Source: Pseudomonadota bacterium
Lineage (GTDB): Bacteria; Pseudomonadota; Alphaproteobacteria; Rhizobiales; Rhizobiaceae
Length of the DNA: 6,699 bases
Reading direction: 5' to 3'
NCBI GenBank assembly: GCA_003242525.1
Contig: QGUU01000138.1
Location: 1 to 6,699, forward strand
The notes beneath the pieces are model-generated. The model ran no database searches and was not told where the DNA came from. It saw nothing but the letters and a program-made list of their open reading frames with translations. Positions 5,900-6,699 of the stretch are shown in pieces (position 1 is the first letter of the stretch; each line of letters begins with the position of its first letter). Both the position numbers and the translations under genes were made by a program.

Positions 5900-5934
5900 G
5901 TGTTGTTATGCAACACGGAGCGCGAAAGCTCCGT
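5900..5934 (-). promoter_or_regulatory. Two abutting hairpins in the hydrolase leader
   Basis: GTGTTG (5900-5905) pairs with CAACAC (5911-5916), and ACGGAGC (5915-5921) pairs with GCTCCGT (5928-5934). The stems share two bases and the nearer one ends only a few nt before the hydrolase ribosome-binding site. They also lie downstream of paiB, so they could slow or end paiB transcription, but no T-run follows. A role in translation control or mRNA stability is inferred. Confidence 0.45.
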
Positions 5935-5982
5935 TCGCTTACAATCGCACCGGGTGCTGAAGCGCGCAATGCACGCGGGCCT

Positions 5983-6615
5983 TCAATCCTTCGAGATCGG
6001 AATGAGGCGGGAGACGATCTGGTCCACCGGGTTGTCGCTCGCGGCCAGCCCTTCGGCGACGCCGCGCCGGTCCTCCAGCGGGCGGTTCTGGCTCATCTTG
6101 CGCTTGCCCTCGATCCGGCGGATCGGCATGCGCAGCCCGACGATGCCCTTGAGCTGGGCCTCGACGAACGGCTCCGGCGCGTCCGACACTGACCACGGAT
6201 CGCTGCGCTGCTGCTCGTAGAGGTCCGTGAGCCGCGTCACCACCTCGCGCAGCCGGTCGGCCTCCTCGAAGAACTCCACGGGACCGTAGGCGGCGACGGC
6301 GAGATAGTTCCAGGTCGGCACGACCCGGCCGTGCTCCTTCTTCGAGGCGTACCAGGACGGCGTGATGTAGGCGTCCGGCCCCATGAAGATCGCGAGCGCA
6401 TCGCCGATCGGCGCGGCCTTCCACTGCGGATTGGCCTTGGCCAGATGGCCGTAGAGCGTGCCATGCTCGCCTTCGTCGGGAACGAGATAGAGCGGCAGCG
6501 GCGTGGACATCAGCCCTTCGGCCGTCGCGGTCACGAGATTGCAGAGCCGCGCCTCGCGGATCATCGCGCGGAGCGCGTCGGGATCATCCTCACGGAAGGC
6601 GGGTGGGGTGTACAT
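5983..6615 (-). CDS. PaiB-family FMN-binding negative transcriptional regulator
   Basis: The 210-aa product matches the PaiB family (FMN-binding split-barrel) in length and motifs. MYTPPAFRE lies at the N-terminus, then GHLAKANPQW (56-65), FMGPDAYITPSWYASK (77-92), VPTWNY (99-104) and the C-terminal KRKMSQNR (171-178). Bacillus subtilis PaiB is a negative regulator linked to sporulation and degradative enzyme genes. In proteobacteria the role is less clear, and flavin or haem binding without DNA binding is possible. The start is fixed by the conserved MY.P..F start of the family, although no clear ribosome-binding site precedes it. No paiA-type acetyltransferase is adjacent in this window. 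The exported hydrolase follows after 100 nt and could be co-transcribed. The right flank carries a plus-strand -10-like box, suggesting a divergent neighbour. Confidence 0.93.
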   Translation of the reverse strand: MYTPPAFREDDPDALRAMIREARLCNLVTATAEGLMSTPLPLYLVPDEGEHGTLYGHLAKANPQWKAAPIGDALAIFMGPDAYITPSWYASKKEHGRVVPTWNYLAVAAYGPVEFFEEADRLREVVTRLTDLYEQQRSDPWSVSDAPEPFVEAQLKGIVGLRMPIRRIEGKRKMSQNRPLEDRRGVAEGLAASDNPVDQIVSRLIPISKD

Positions 6616-6626
6616 TGTTGAGGCAC

Positions 6627-6645
6627 TGGGCGCTCAATTTGCCCA
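6627..6645. repeat. 5-bp inverted repeat in the paiB leader
   Basis: TGGGC (6627-6631) and GCCCA (6641-6645) flank a 9-nt AT-rich spacer, 12-30 nt upstream of the paiB start codon. It could be an operator or a weak hairpin near the ribosome-binding region; it is short. Confidence 0.25.
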
Positions 6646-6667
6646 TTCAAACCTAGCTTTCAGATGA

Positions 6668-6698
6668 TTGAGATTACGATATGGCACACACCTATAAT
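6668..6698 (+). promoter_or_regulatory. Possible divergent promoter at the right edge
   Basis: A perfect TATAAT lies at 6693-6698 on the plus strand. TTGAGA at 6668-6673 matches five of six bases of the -35 consensus, but the 19-nt spacer is longer than optimal. If real, it drives a plus-strand gene outside the window, divergent from paiB. Confidence 0.35.
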
Positions 6699-6699
6699 G

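Noticed and set aside
4887..5960. 357-codon plus-strand frame opposite the hydrolase
   Set aside because: It mirrors the hydrolase gene on the opposite strand and encodes an Arg-rich, motif-free sequence; the minus-strand hydrolase has a ribosome-binding site, signal peptide and catalytic residues.

Overview
The window looks like chromosome from a GC-rich alphaproteobacterium, probably of the Hyphomicrobiales (Bradyrhizobium/Rhodopseudomonas-like). This rests on base composition, codon use and the kinds of proteins encoded; no rRNA or other taxonomic marker is present, so it is an inference. There are six well-supported complete genes, one doubtful gene fragment at the left edge and one candidate micro-ORF. 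I see no tRNA, rRNA, CRISPR array, insertion sequence, phage gene or toxin-antitoxin pair.

Layout. Positions 1-120 may hold the start of a minus-strand gene that leaves the window on the left. Positions 121-599 hold no gene I can support. On the plus strand follow a DUF2189 multi-pass membrane protein (600-1496) and, 69 nt later, methionine-R-sulfoxide reductase msrB (1566-2000). msrB converges on a minus-strand TerC/YjbE-type membrane protein (2076-2744), and a 9-bp stem-loop in the 75-nt gap probably serves as a terminator. The 322-nt gap 2745-3066 carries several small inverted repeats and a 19-codon plus-strand ORF with a very good ribosome-binding site. All the remaining genes are on the minus strand: a 14-TM DHA2-type drug-efflux MFS pump (3067-4569), an exported alpha/beta hydrolase related to homoserine O-acetyltransferase (4809-5882) with a clear intrinsic terminator behind it, and a PaiB-type FMN-binding protein (5983-6615). 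At the right edge a TATAAT box on the plus strand suggests a divergent gene just outside the window.

How the genes fit together. MsrB repairs oxidised methionine, TerC/YjbE proteins are linked to metal (Mn) export, the DHA2 pump expels toxic compounds and PaiB is a small FMN-binding regulator. This is a loose stress/detoxification neighbourhood and not a recognisable pathway. Gene spacing and the terminators suggest mostly independent transcription units, with DUF2189-msrB and paiB-hydrolase as possible two-gene units. The hydrolase/paiB part reads as more GC-rich and codon-biased than the left part, judged by eye and not counted.

I did not find a novel multi-gene system. The items most worth a second look are the 19-codon ORF with its two internal stem-loops, the tandem hairpins in the hydrolase leader, the signal peptide on a MetX-like hydrolase, and an 18-bp perfect palindrome at the end of the DUF2189 gene.
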